Positions 20,549 through 33,062 of a DNA stretch of 64,000 bases are shown piece after piece (within the stretch, counting starts at the first letter, position 1; each line of letters begins with the position of its first letter). Under the pieces are notes generated by a model. It was not told the origin of the DNA. It searched no databases and saw only the letters and a program-made list of their open reading frames with translations. Location of the stretch: contig OX485808.1 of assembly GCA_950295325.1 (NCBI GenBank), positions 22,524,527-22,588,526 of the forward strand, given 5' to 3'. Origin of the DNA: Polytrichum commune (taxonomy: Eukaryota; Streptophyta; Polytrichopsida; Polytrichales; Polytrichaceae). The translations under genes and the position numbers were made by a program.

Positions 20549-23500
20549 ATGTCGGCCTCCTCCACCCCATTGTCGAAGGCTCTCAAGGCCAGGAGGGCCA
20601 CCGTCCTTGAGAGCTACTTCATCAGCTCTAGGAATTCTGCCAACTCTGGCCCTATCTGCATGCTTGCTCCATCCCCTCGCAAGCGCGCAAAAGTGGATTC
20701 ATCTGCCTCTTCATCTGGCAGCAAACCTGAGGAGGATTGCATCACTCCTGCAAGAGCTAATGTAGCCATTAAGCTCATCTGCCCTGGTGGCCTACCATCC
20801 AACCCAAATCCCGGTTCCTCCTCCATATGTGTCGATTCTGAGTCCGATCTTGTGGAGGTGATCAATGTGGTTGACTCCGAGGTACCTGTAGCCAAGAAAA
20901 AACAAAAAAAAGGTAAAGGTAAGGAATGTGCTAGTCGTAAGTGTCAAGATAATTGGGCTCTTGCCCATCCATGGGCAGAAATGTTGCGGGCTGGGAAAGG
21001 GTCTGATGTGGACATGGTTCAATGCATTGTGTGCACGTCGGTGAAGGGCAGACCTGTCGTGATGGGTGCTAAATCCGATACCCTTGAAAAACATGCTGGA
21101 AAAAGACAGGCAAAGGTTGATCTTCCACACTTGAATGTAAAAAAGGATGATTACTACATTAACCCTAAGTGCGGCCATCTCAAGGCTGTTCGCATCTACA
21201 ATGCGCAATCCTTGAATAGGCCAACTATTCTCCAGCAAGTAAGTGTCTGATACCTTAGCCATGTTTTATCTTTTCATGTTTTCTGATCTGCCTTTCTTGT
21301 AAGCCTTTCTTGCTTTTGCATCCTTGTTGCTGATGATTTGTAGATCTGTTTGACGCTTTTGCATCCTTGTTGCTGATAATTTGTGGCTGATATTGATGGT
21401 AATTTATGGCTATGTCACAAAGATATTGATGGTAATTCGTGAGTGTCTAAGATCTAACCTGCACATTGCTACATGGTAGGTACAAAAAGAGTTCAAAGGG
21501 GATAAAGCGCGCAAGATTGCACAATTTGCCACTGTGTTTCATATGCTGCAGCATGGTCGCCCCATGCTGGAGTATGAATCCATGCGAGAGTTGTTCACCT
21601 TTTTGAAGATGCCCCACCTCAGCAAGAAACATTGGGGGGACAATTCTGCATGGTTGATGGCTGAATACCTCTATGCCCAGGTTATGCAAAAGGCAAGAGA
21701 GGTTATTCATGGAGGTAAATTTCTTAGTATAAGTGTGGATGAGGTCACAACTGTAGACAATCAGGCTTGGATAAGTATCCATGCCTATGTTGTCCAAGAC
21801 TTCTACCGCACTCCTATATTGGTGTCGGTGGAGCGTCTCACGGAAGGGGCCACTGCTCCAAAGCTCGCTGAGGTGATTGTTCAGGCTTTGTTTGTTCACG
21901 GGGGTCTAACCCCCCAGCATCTCCTCTCCAAATTTGTTTCATTTGGGACGGATGGCGCTTCAGTTTTCCAGGTAATTACATTTCATGTGGTCTCTTCATT
22001 TGTAGAGGGGGTCATGTTGTATGTGGAGGGGTCTGATTGTATGTGGAGGGGGTCTAAATGTTTGTGGAGGGGTCTAATTGTTTGTGGAGGGTTCATGTTG
22101 TTTGTGGAGAGGTTTGATTGTATGTGGAGGGGTTTGATTGTATGTGGAGGGGTCTGATTGTATGTGGAGGGGTTTGATTGTATGTGGAGGGGGTCTAAAT
22201 GTTTGTGGAGGGGTCTAATTGTTTGTGGAGGGTTCATGTTGTTTGTGAAGAGGTTTGATTGTATGTGGAGGGGTTTGATTGTATGTTGAGGGGTCTGATT
22301 GTATGTGGAGGGGGTCTAAATGTTTGTGGAGGGGTCTGATTGTTTGTGGAGGGTTCATGTTGTTTGTGGAGAGGTTTGATTGTATGTGGAGGGGTTTGAT
22401 TGTATGTGGAGGGGTCTGATTGTATGTTGAGGGGTTTGATTGTATGTGGAGGGGGTCTAAATGTTTGTGGAGGGGTCTGATTGTATGTGGAGGGGGTCTA
22501 AATGTTTGTGGAGGGGTTTGATTGTTTGTGGAGGGTTCATGTTGTTTGTGGAGACGTCTGATTGTATGTGGAGGGGTCTGATTGTATGTTGAGGGGTCTG
22601 ATTGTATGTGGAGGGGGTCATGTTGTATGTGGAGGAGGTCTGATTGTTTGTGGAGGGGTCTAATTGTTTGTGGAGGGGTCTAATTGTGTGTAGGTGTTTG
22701 AATGTGGTTTGATGTTGATCTTTGGAGGTGGCAGGGTGCAAGGTCAGGTGTGACCAGGCTCTTACAAGATACAATCAGCCCCCACATGCATGGGGTTCAT
22801 TGTGTCAGCCATCGCACCAACCTTGCGATCAAGGAGCTCTCGCATTTGCCGGTTATAGATAAGATTGAGAACCTCTTGCATAACTTGCACAAATACTTTG
22901 CAAGGTCTCCCAAGAGACACCTCGAATTTACGAGGCTCTCAGAGGTAATGCAAACCAAAGGTCTAAAGATCATAAGGAACATTAAAACGAGGTGGTTGTC
23001 CATGTTATCACCCTTGAAGAGGGTGATGTCTGAGTATCGAACCTTGGTTCACAAGATGCACCAAGATGGTCTTGATGGAACATCAACATCAGCGGCAAGG
23101 GAGGTAGCAATTGGTAACTACAACTTCCTTGTAGACATCTCTATCCCTATTGCCTTGGCCGGTTTTTTACCATTGCTTGAAACAGTTCACTATCTTGTGA
23201 AATTCAGCCAACAACAAGACATCTTCATATGCGACTATCTTGCCGCGGTCAAGGTCTGTCAAGGTCAACTCTATGAGCTCTATTGTGATCCAGTTTCCTC
23301 TTTCAGAAGTGACTCTTTTCGTGAGTTCACAGATTTGATTAGTGGCCGTCATGACAACATGTCTCGGTCATGGGTGCCCGAAGTTTTGGATGTGAACGAA
23401 GCCGCATGTGAGTATGTTGTCTTCAAGTGTGGGCCTTTCACCCATCCAGCCACTATGCCTAACGGAGATGGCGGCACCCAAACAGTGTCAAGGGAGGCAT

Positions 23501-24244
23501 TCAAAGACATTGTGGACAATGTCAAAGGCTCTTGCACAGGTATGGCCATGTTTGTGTGAAATTGTGTGAATGTTTTTGTGTGTTTGTTTGTGTGATGAAT
23601 GTTGCTATGCATTATTGGGGATTATGTGGCTAACCATGAAGTTGTGTGTTGTGGTGGATGTGGTAGGGGCTGCGGATCGCTTGATCAAGGAACTGTCAAG
23701 CCGCTTTCCGGCCTCGAACTTGATGGATTCACTGGGGGTTGTCTACCCCCAGTATTGGCTCCAACCTAATGCTGATGAGCTATTTGAGGCACACTTCAAA
23801 TGCTTGAAGGACCACTATTGCTACGAGAAGAGAGTCGGTGAAGTGTACTCACCACCCATGTTGGACATGGCAGCCTTGAACCATGAGGCAAGTTTGTTCA
23901 AAGGGGCAATGAAAGCAAACGCAACTGATGCCATGCGTAAGCCCATTACTGTCAACCCCCTAACCAAGCTTTGGCGGAATCTAAGTATGTCACAAGTGTT
24001 GAGGAGCAGCTTTGGCGAATGGTTTAAGGTGGCTGAAATGGCAGCTGTTCAAGTGCTTGGGTCCGTTGAGGATGAGCGCACATTCTCAAATGTGGCATTC
24101 ACAAAGTCCAAATTACGTAACCGTTTGAGTGAGCACTTGGCATGTTGTGTAGGCATATTCAGCCAAAAATTTTACACCCTGGAAAACTTTCCATTTGAGA
24201 AGGTTTATGAGATATGGCATGCGAATCACAAACGAGATTGCTAG
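20549..24244 (+). CDS. hAT-family transposase, four exons, 854 aa, apparently intact
   Basis: Exons 20549-21238, 21480-21971, 22735-23539 and 23667-24244 join in frame with GT-AG introns and no stops. The N-terminus is serine-rich with a basic KKKQKKGKGK signal (117-126). It then has a BED/TTF-like finger with C159, C162 and H182, and KPKCGH-like residues near 207-210. The RNase H-like catalytic region shows ISVDEVTT (D317) and FGTDGASVFQGARSGV (D388). This is followed by HGVHCVSHRTNLA, typical of the ZNF862/DUF4371-type hAT group. The C-terminal dimerisation domain is visible in VLGSVEDERTFSNVAFTKSK. The product would bind element ends in the nucleus and cut and paste DNA with 8-bp duplications. 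Intact frames mean a young, possibly active copy, or a domesticated gene. Terminal repeats were not located. The start chosen is the first ATG of the open frame; a further upstream exon cannot be excluded. Confidence 0.85.
21972..22734 (+). repeat. Minisatellite filling intron 2 of the hAT gene
   Basis: From about 21995 to 22690 the intron is an array of roughly 20-bp units with cores TTTGTGGAGGGGTCTGATTG and TGTGGAGGGTTCATGTTG. The variant GGTCTAAATG recurs at 22051, 22192, 22313, 22454 and 22495, at spacings of 141, 121, 141 and 41, so there is a higher-order pattern of six or seven units. Frames read through it on both strands are artefacts of the period. Confidence 0.85.
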
Positions 24245-24760
24245 CTCGTTGCAATGTAATATGTAGTTGGTTCCTATGTATAAGGAATTATGTACGAGTT
24301 TCAACATTCCTCAGTGATGACATTCTTGGCTCTATGATGCTGGGTATACGGGGACAATTCCACCTCCATGAGTGTTTTTTTTTTTTGGGGGGGGGGGTTT
24401 GTGATTGCAACTTGAGTATGTGCTTTAAATGTGTGCTTGGCAGCTTGAGTATGTGCTTTACATGTGTGCTTGGCAGCTTGGGTATGATTTCATTTGGAGT
24501 GAATGTAGTTATGGTGGAGAATCTGGAGATCATGTTGAATGATGTAGTTAGCTAGATTTGTTGTTTGATTGAAGTTAGCTAGATTTGAAGAATGCTTGCT
24601 TGTTGGGCAGAGGGCATTGGGTTTCCTTGCTGAGTGGTTTTTGAGGTTTTTGAAGTCACCATTGGAGGTGGAGGTTTTGGAGGTGGAGGCTCCTTGTATA
24701 CAACAGCCGAGGCCTCGTCTGAGAGGACTTTATTTTTATTCATTAGAATTTAAATTTTAG
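24245..24760. repeat. Downstream of hAT gene: homopolymers and a 33-bp tandem repeat
   Basis: A T-run followed by a G-run (24375-24398) and a 33-bp unit beginning CTTGAGTATGTGCTTT at 24411 and 24444, with a third partial start at 24477. This is probably transposon 3' DNA. Confidence 0.6.
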
Positions 24761-26859
24761 AGGACATAGATGATAGAAGTTTTTAGCTGAATTTTTTTTT
24801 GCAATTGGTTTTAAATACTCGCCAATGTGCACAATGTATTTGAAGGCTTGTTGCCAAATTAATGACAATTTTTAATGCATTATCGCCTAAATGAGCAATG
24901 AATCCTATTTGCCTATCGCCCTATTAGTACTATTGTGATTTATGTCATGTAGCCAAACGGTGAAAAATGAAACATATATTTCTAAAAACAAAACTATTTA
25001 AAAAAAACTTGCATTAGCCACTACAACGAACTTCATCCTCACTACTATGCCACCCGTCCGAAATTTAGAAAATGCCAAAAAAATGGCTGGTGCTCGCGGT
25101 CGCAGCCTCGCTCTTGCCGTCATAGCCTCGCTCTCGCTGCTGTACCCTTGCACCCACGGTTGGTGAGTACGCCCGTCATCGTTGACGGGTGGCTACCGGA
25201 GCAACCGGTTGTACTTGGGTGTCATTGACATTGCCCGGGCAACCAAGCCTGCCCGAGGAAAATGCAAGGGTAATGACGTCCCCTCCCCAAAGAGACATGA
25301 AGGAACTCATGCTCATGATGTGAGTGCCATTTTAAATCGCATCACACACAAAAACTCATGATGTGAGTTCCATTTTACATCTCATGACACACAAAAACTC
25401 ATTGACCTAATCAAACTCAAGGGCCAAAAACGTTTTAAACTCAGTAGTTGTACTGAAATCTAAACCCACACATCAATTATGTGATAATTCATGATGTGAG
25501 TGTCAGTTTACATCTATGTGTTCCACACATTCACTCTATATGAGCACTTCAAGCATTGGGTCTTATGATCTATTCTAAAATACGTAAAAGTAAATTATAT
25601 ATACAACATAGTTGTAGTTGGTGGGTGTGAGGGCCTTGTCCCATCATTCTAAGAACATGAGCAAAGGGGTCAACTTAGATCACAAGCGGACTTCATTTAA
25701 TGTTTTCATATTTCATATGCAAGGGTGCAACATGTTGGGATGGCACGAGTTACAACTAGTTTCTTGCAATACATAAGAGTTCCAAATTTGTTTTTTGAAA
25801 CCATGACTTCATATTAATCAAAATCATGACATAAGTGGGGAATGATTCTCTTATTATATAAGAGTTGATATTGTCCCCCCTCTATGTTGCATTTTGAAGG
25901 GGTTGGGAGAGTTTAAAATGGAAATAACATCTCTAATTTGCAAATAACGATAATGTGTGCATACCTACTTTGTAAAATCTCACCTTGGCAATCCTAAAAC
26001 ATGGTTAGAGCACTAGACAATGTTGGGACATGTTGTCAATATCAACATCTCCAATTGTATGTTGAAGGTTGAATTTGAACCAAAAAATAGAAGTTGGCTT
26101 CTCCCCTTCAAATCTCAGGGAGTGCACTATTCATTAAAACCAAGCATCATGTGCGTGCATGCCCCTTATTAAAATACCCTTGTATACATTTTATTTTTGC
26201 TAAAATCAAGCAATATACTTACAAATTTCATTGCTTCAAAATACATTTCCATACGTACACAAGGGTCCAAAAACAAATACAGAAATTGTATATAACATGT
26301 GTACAAATGTTTGGAAATGCAAAAATATGGCCCTATTATATGTATAATATCAAATCATGGATTTTTAGTTATAAAGTCGTTACTTAGTGGATGAAAAAAC
26401 ACATGATTCTTGGTCCAGGTCTGACTTTGAACGCGTAAACGCGTAAATGCGTACTTTACATATATTTTTCTATAGCCTCATGTATATCTACTTCTTGCTT
26501 AATAGCAATATGTCTCTTGTACGTACATTTTGTACATGCTTGTTTTAAATAATACCCCTTTTGTGCACCCACGTGTATAAATACGATACTTGAACAGTGC
26601 ACTCCCTGGGCTTCAAATATGCAACATATGGAGTGTATGAGATCTTCACCCCTACATAAAGGAATCAACCATCAATAATTTGTAATCTTTGACCAAATAG
26701 AATTTTAGCTCCATTTTTCTATGCAAAAGCTCGTGTTTTGCAAGTTCATAAAAGGATGAGTTTTCATGTAGGCCCCTTGCCTGCCATATTCTAGTATTAA
26801 TAAGGACAAACCCGCCCAAATGTAGAGGGAATCTAGTGGGTAGGGTTTGCATGTGCCAA
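24761..26859. other. Intergenic, AT-rich, short repeats only
   Basis: No gene. A 43-bp unit starting CTCATGATGTGAG is repeated at 25312 and 25355 with a partial third at 25399. A GC-rich patch (25080-25270) carries simple repetition of GCCTCGCTCT. Scattered frames have no domain. Confidence 0.5.
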
Positions 26860-27235
26860 CTACACTAAACATGATATTTAGTGTCATATGGTACTTAATG
26901 TCACTATGGTAACTTTTTGGATGGCACTTCTTGTGAATAAGTCAACAAATATTGTCATTGATGATGGATGAGTTCATCCATTGTTCAAAGCCCTGCCTTC
27001 TCTTGTTAGTCATTTGTGATGAAATATTGTCATGGATGACTCAAATTTGGATGAAAAATCACTTGGTTAGTGACGGTAATTACAACACTGTAAATCTTTA
27101 ATCTCCCAAAAATATTACAAGGAATGACAAATAATGTTAACTTAACATCTAGTGTTGGTGACACTACCATAGTTTACAATTGGTATTGAGCAAGACAATT
27201 AACATTGGTGGCACTAAATATCATATTTAGTGTAG
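26860..27235. mobile_element. MITE family 1, copy 2
   Basis: A 376-bp element with ends CTACACTAAACATGATATTT and, inverted, CTACACTAAATATGATATTT. It shares interior words with the copy at 280-916 but lacks that copy's nested insert. A further right end of the family lies at 63253-63284. Confidence 0.7.
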
Positions 27236-28327
27236 CTACTCCCAACTTATGAATTTAGGCCCATTAGTAACCTCCTCCTCCATGCTAAAATTGGGTCTTC
27301 AATCCTTTGGTGTCCGAAACGTGTAAGTTAAAGATTTTTTAGTGGATGCATGGAAATTTAGCGGCATGTGTCCATGGCCCCCCACATTCTAGCGGACTGC
27401 CATAATGTGTTTGGATGACGGCTTGTGCTTAACTACATACAAACCCCTTCAACCCAATATTTTCTAAAATCTAATGGATGAGCAACCTACATGGAAACTC
27501 ACCATAAGCTTAATGGTCCCACACCTTGAAGTGCTTTGTGTAGAGCGAGCATGTAGAATATGTACAGGGTCTACTCTCTTGGTGATTGGTATTCCCAATT
27601 TAACAATATGGCTCAAGATTGCTATTTGATGTGTTACTGTGAGGCGTTCTTAAAATAGCCACTTTGCACTTTATGCAAGCATTTCACTATTGCGGTTGCG
27701 TAACCAATTGTTGAATGACCCATTGTAATGTTAGATAGATGAGTCTTTAAATTGTTATTTTTTCCAACTACCCTACTTCTTGTAAGATATGAAACACACT
27801 AAGACTTGAGCTCAAGATGGTTAGACCCTAAATTGAGGTTTTAGCAACTCTCCTTATGATTTCTGGAGCTCGTATGAACATCTTCATGCAATGTCAAAGC
27901 AAAGATTCTTGTGCTCATTAAAGGATCATATAGAATCTCCAACCGTGTTGACTATTAAATCTAGAATAATTAAGTGATTTGAACACGAGTCCAATATATT
28001 GTAAACACATATCTTAATCACACCCACTATCTTTCATCACATGAGAATGATGGAGTAGGTTCCATGGCCTCTCAAATGTGCAGTGAGACTAGGACCACAT
28101 CACAATCACCATTGCGAAGACCATTGTTTTCATGGATTGGAGTAGAAGTATGTGGGGCCTATTGCATGCACTTCCAAATCCACATATAAGTTTAGACATT
28201 GCATGGGGCCGACAATACTAATTCTTACTTTGTAGACACCACACCAAACCACATGCTACTCAAATATAGGCATCTAATAACCAAATATAACCAGAGATTG
28301 GTTGTCTACACTTTACATCAAATAATA
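27236..28327. other. Intergenic with dispersed-repeat fragment
   Basis: The part at 27880-28270 resembles 1215-1440, sharing GTTGACTATT and an ACACCAAACCACATGC-like stretch. I see nothing else. Confidence 0.45.
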
Positions 28328-28663
28328 GAGTTATCCTTTAATTCATCATGACTTTTGGTAGGGAGTTGGTTGTTTTGCTTACAAACCCTTCCATGTTTGG
28401 TAAGTTTTTGGTGCATGCGTGGAGGTAGTGTGGAGGTTTGAACAAAGAACATTCTATATCGGTTCATGGAGGGCCAAACTCATTTTAGCACCTCTTGGCA
28501 TGCCAAAATGAGTTTGACCCTCCATGAACCTATATATAATGTTCTTTGTTCAAACCTCCACACCACCTCCACGCATGCACCAAAAACTTACCAAACATGG
28601 AAGGTTTTGTAAGCAAAACAACCAACTCCCTACCAAAAGTCATGTTGAATTAAAGGATAACTC
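28328..28663. mobile_element. Foldback MITE family 2, near-perfect hairpin copy
   Basis: Both arms (about 155 bp) begin GAGTTATCCTTTAATTCA and stay almost identical when inverted, around a central TAGCACCTCTTGGCATGCC. Transcripts would fold into one long hairpin. Diverged relatives occur at 32269, 45169 and 49020, the last two inside PAN3 introns. Confidence 0.8.
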
Positions 28664-29583
28664 AAATACCACTATCTTGACCCAAGCGCAAACTACAACA
28701 TGCCAATTACATTGTCCTTGAACCAAGTAAGAATGCTCACTCAATGTTCTTGCATTCATGCTAAACCCCTTAAACCTTAAACCCTAAACCCTTAACCCAT
28801 AGTATTATGTCGTTCTTCTTAAAATCTGGTGAAATTTCTTCCAAGCCTTGCACTTCGAGGTTATCTTATTGATACCGGCTTAGGATGACCTTAAGTGACG
28901 GACGAGAGTTATGTCCTCCAAGAATAAAAGAGATTAACATGCAAATTCATCCAAACAGAACATGAATGTCATTATTGTTCACCCTCTTCAGTATGACACG
29001 TGTGAGAAACACAAAAAGGTCATGTTATCTAGGTGTCGTCTTCTCATTCATATGACAAGTGGTGTAAAGTTGTCATATTACTGAGGGAATACGAAATCAT
29101 CATAATAAATATGAGCTTAAACATATATATACAACAAGTTTAGGCAATATAGATGGTATGAAATAAGAGCTTGTAACTCCAAACAAATACAAATATTTTC
29201 AAAAACTCTTAATAGAGGAGTCCAAAGAGTGTAGTTGGATTGACACCCCCCGCTACCTCATTTTATCATTAGAACTCTCAAATGAGAGGCAAGCAATTGG
29301 GCCTCATGGTTGGACACGTACACCTTCATTTTCATTGGGTTATAGCCATGCATATATTGATTGGGGACAAGGAACGGTTTTTGGATTAAATTTGGACATA
29401 GTTCCAAGATTTGAACTATTTGGTTGATTCATAATTGAATTGTATGGGCGGACCCCCAATACGCTAGCAATATACCTACTTTTCATGATGATACATGAGT
29501 TATTTGAATAATATAATATTGGAATATGATTATATTATGCCAAAAGGACATATGTTGAACAGAGATTGGACTATATCTTTAAA
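28664..29583. other. Intergenic, no gene seen
   Basis: Contains a short telomere-like stretch (CCCTAAACCCTTAACCC, near 28780). No domain-bearing frame. Confidence 0.5.
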
Positions 29584-29592
29584 ATAAAGATC

Positions 29593-30170
29593 ACGGGGGG
29601 GGGGGGGGGGTCCACTGGCATAAATTTAGAAAACCACGTGCGAGAAAATATAGGGTGGATTTTATTCAAGACACATAATTTTTACATTCTTTTAGATATA
29701 AAATAGCGTCCTCTAAATGTAAGTTTGGGAATTATATATAATGTATGGTGTGGTTTAAGTTGTGGTATTTATTATTATTTAGATATAAAGTAGCATAAAT
29801 AAAAATAAGTTCAATTTTTTAATATTTATAGGTTCAACATAAATTATGTGTCATTAGTGGCATTGGATGAGAAATAAACAAATGTATGTGAACATGTGAA
29901 TGAAGTTGTTGAAACGGTTACCTGGATGAAAAGTACCCTAAACCCTACCCTAAACCCACAACTCTTTATTATTTATAAATAAGATAGGGTGATTAAAATC
30001 ATGCATCTTTAAATTTATATACAATGATAGGGTGTTAGAAAATACCATCCAATAGAAATTTAACTACTTATAGGGTAGAAAATATTCAACGATGGAAGGT
30101 AAATACCCCCCATTAAATAGGGGGTTCTCGCACGTGTATACATAAATTAAGTGTAGGTGCACCCCCCGTG
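29593..30170. mobile_element. MULE-like MITE with 9-bp target duplication
   Basis: A 578-bp element flanked by exact ATAAAGATC at 29584-29592 and 30171-30179. The ends start ACGGGGGG and CACGGGGGG, and an inner inverted word CACGTGCGAGAA lies about 40 bp in. A 9-bp duplication points to Mutator-like mobilisation. The left end has a 17-bp G run. No protein is encoded. Confidence 0.8.
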
Positions 30171-30179
30171 ATAAAGATC

Positions 30180-31124
30180 CATTCTATTTCAAGGATCAAT
30201 TTCCCTCATAATATACTCCCAAGCCTAGTGTTGAGTAATGCCTTGGCCTTGGAGTTGAGGCATGGACAAGGGCATGCGGGACACGGCGGTCCGCTCCTTT
30301 TTTTTCTTCAGCGGGCAGGCCCCTGAAGCCCGTCCGGCACGATGTCCTATGTTGACCTACAATGGCCGGTCTTGCAAATGCACCTCACCTGCAATGGCCG
30401 GTTACCGCCCCGTCAAAGTGTACCTGGTCCTTTCTCTAGGTTGCAACAGCGAGTGCCAAGTTGCAACGGCGAGGGCTAGGCTGCGACAGCGAAGGCGAGG
30501 TTGCGGCGGCGAGCGCGATGGTGCGGCGGCAACAGTAGCGGCTGCCAAGGCCAGGCAGCCATGCATATTGTATTCCATACATAGACACACACATAAGACA
30601 TTCTAAACGCTAGCCGTCAACAATGAAATGCAATAATGAAGCAAAAGCTTTGCATGTCCCCCATTCACCAAATCGCTACAAGCCAACAACGCACATATAA
30701 CCTAAACCCTAGAACCAGATGATATCCGGCCCTAGATGAATCAAACCAGATGAAATCCGCCTATTTCATAATTCATCCGGGTAAAAATCCTCCTCCTCAA
30801 AATAGTTGCGGTTGAAATCCGTTTTTATTTTATTTTATTTTTTTAAAGCACATGTTTCACATCCTCCACTTTCCTGATTGAACCAGACTTTTCACAAAAC
30901 CAACCGGCCGTGATTACACTAAATACCGGTTCTCCCTGGACATTGTCACAAATGGATTCTGTGAGAAGCTTCGCCAAATGAATAAATAAATAACCAATAT
31001 CCGGCAATCCAGCATGAATTTGTGCATGTTGGCCTTACCCTGCTCAAGAATCCTCTTTGTGCAGGGTGGGTGTATTGCGTACCTTGTGGTGGGTGGGCTC
31101 TCGGCTTCCTACCTACCTAGCTAG
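30180..31124. other. Intergenic with a GC-rich patch
   Basis: At 30270-30550 there is a GC-rich patch with loose repetition of GGTTGCGGCGGCGAG-like words and a 114-codon + strand frame lacking any recognisable domain. I do not call it a gene. The remainder is AT-rich and empty. Confidence 0.45.
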
Positions 31125-31652
31125 TTTTTTTCATCAAGTAGAGAGAAGATTTCACAACGGGAATTGAACCGCCAACCACTTCATTCGGAAATGGGTACCT
31201 CTCAACTACTCCCTCTGCTTCAAAATAAAAGTTATGTTTGGTAATAAATTGTGTTACGAAATAAAAGTTACATTTGGTGAAATTTCTCTCAAACTTCGCC
31301 AAACAAATTGGAATGATGCCAAAAACAATGTAAATGTTGTTGTTGATGAACTACCAAGTCAAATAACAGTTTGCACTTGTTTAACAATTGATATTTGGAC
31401 TCGACGGCGTCAATGCACATCAACGTGGTTTTATGTGTGAGATCAATTGGTGTCAATCGTCAATGGCGATGAACAGGTGTTACTATGGACACCCCTAGCT
31501 CGCCAGAAAGCACTTAGTGAGAGCTATGCAACGCATGCAGTTTTGTGCTAAAAGTGTGAAAAATGACCTTAAGCCCATGGATTTTCTATAACATAATCTT
31601 TTATTATGAAATGGAGGGAGTATTAACCAATAGTTTAGGGTGATCTCGGACC
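31125..31652 (-). mobile_element. tRNA-derived SINE family 2, copy split by a MITE
   Basis: Minus-strand SINE in two parts (31652-31623 and 31208-31125). It shows GGTCCGAGATCACCC at the 5' end, a B-box-like GCGGTTCAATTCCCG, and a terminal A-run seen here as T at 31125-31131. It matches the uninterrupted copy at 62470-62324. The two parts are separated by the Stowaway-like insert at 31209-31620. Confidence 0.7.
31209..31620. mobile_element. Stowaway MITE inserted in a SINE
   Basis: A 412-bp element with the classic Stowaway termini CTCCCTCTGCTTCAAAATAA and, inverted, CTCCCTCCATTTCATAATAA. It is flanked by TA at 31207-31208 and 31621-31622. The empty site is preserved in the other SINE copy, where CTTCACTATCATCC (62434-62447) is continuous. 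Non-coding. Confidence 0.85.
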
Positions 31653-32268
31653 ATATTTGCCAAACATTAGAATCCATTTGGAAGTTATCTTTTGTTGATC
31701 TAGATTTCCAACGTTAGGGAAAGAAGGGAATTATTGCATGCGAAGAAGGCGTCATGTTATTAAAGAGTTAACCAATGTCTACTCAATTTTGTATAGTAAT
31801 ATCATTTGGGCATGTTGTGAAGGACATATGTCCTTGACACCCATTATCCCAATCACTGCGCATGGTACTAATCCTTGAAACGCGTATTATTTTGCCAAGT
31901 CTCAAAATTAGTGAGGGTTAAATTTTTTACTAGATGATACTAAACACATGAATACATGTTCATTTACCATGCATTCCAAGAAATTAGTGCTTGCTCTAAG
32001 ATACTTGTAGAGCGATATATATACATATACATATATTAATGCAACACACATGTGCCATGTACAAGCTTAAGACAAAGTTGCATACGAGCATACCTCTTTC
32101 CCTTCCATGTTAAGGCCATGTCCTATAACATTATCAACTACATAACATTATCAAGACCCTCCATCGTGAATGAACTTGATTCCAAAGTTCAAGATGGATA
32201 TTCTCAGTTCAATTTGAGCCTAAATTGAAGTGGATAGACGAGAGGGACATGGAAAATAAGTTTCATTA
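31653..32268. other. Intergenic, no feature seen
   Basis: AT-rich sequence with no convincing coding frame or repeat boundary. Confidence 0.5.
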
Positions 32269-32575
32269 GAGTTATCCTTTAACTCAACCAGAGTTTTAGT
32301 AGGGAGTTGGTTGTTTCGCATGCATAACTTTCCATGTGTCGGTAAGTTGTGGGTGCATGCTTGGAGTCAATGTGGAGGTTTGAACGAAGAACCTTCCATA
32401 TTAGTTCATTGGGTATCAAACTCATTTTGGCATGCCAAGAGACGCATATTTTACTACATGTGATTAGTAAAATATGTATTGGCATGCCAATTACTAATCA
32501 CATGTTTGGCATTTTGGCATGCCAAGAGACGCATATTTGGGAACTACATATTTTACTAATCACAAGATTGATGCC
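32269..32575. mobile_element. Foldback family 2, half copy, plus small palindromes
   Basis: Begins GAGTTATCCTTTAACTCA and follows one arm of the 28328 element to the central GGCATGCCAAGAG. After 32440 come short inverted words (GTGATTAGTAAAATATGTA, TTGGCATGCCAA) that recur at 37497-37553, suggesting another tiny element inserted there. Confidence 0.55.
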
Positions 32576-33055
32576 TTCTCAGTCAAAGCTCTCCATAAAG
32601 GTTTTGACGAAACTTAGGGTGCTAGGAACGTCCTTTATAGGAGAAACAATTTAGATATCACTTGGAATTAGAAAATACAAAGTAGTTAGGTAGGTTGGTA
32701 CTTGGTCGGTCAATTGGTGATTTAGGAATCGTCCTCGGCAGGATGGTGCAATGGGTTGTACTCTTTACATGGCAGTGTGGCATGTTTGAGGGGCTTTGCC
32801 TCCCCTCAAAGTGGGTGCGTGTTCCTTGTCCTTTATGCATTTGGTGTTGGTTTTCTGGATTTCCAAATACAAAATGCAAAAAACACCAACTCTGGCAACG
32901 GTGAAATGGCTTGCACACTTTCCAACGACCAGGAACTTTTTCCACATGAGGAAGAGCATCAAGAGGTCAAGGGACTTTGACCAAGGATAAATTTCCAAAA
33001 AGAGTCCAAACAAATAGTTTCTAAATGGATCAATGCTCTATTTTAAGAAGAGACT
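32576..33055. other. Intergenic, overlapping short frames only
   Basis: Several overlapping frames of 60-95 codons on both strands around 32660-33010. None shows a domain, and their mutual overlap argues against coding. Confidence 0.45.
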
Positions 33056-33062
33056 AATAATG

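Noticed and set aside
21995-22690. Direct repeats that could suggest a CRISPR array
   Set aside because: Units are contiguous degenerate 20-mers without unique spacers, in plant DNA and inside an intron.
21983-22774. Proline- and histidine-rich open frames (NPPQTIRPLHKHLDP-like) on the minus strand
   Set aside because: They follow the period of the minisatellite in the hAT intron and change with each unit variant; no start context or conserved domain.
28766-28800. Telomere-like CCCTAAACCCT words
   Set aside because: Only two or three imperfect units; no array, so no evidence for an interstitial telomere.
30262-30606. 114-codon + strand frame with alanine/arginine-rich end
   Set aside because: Simple GC-rich repetition; no domain, no splice or promoter context.
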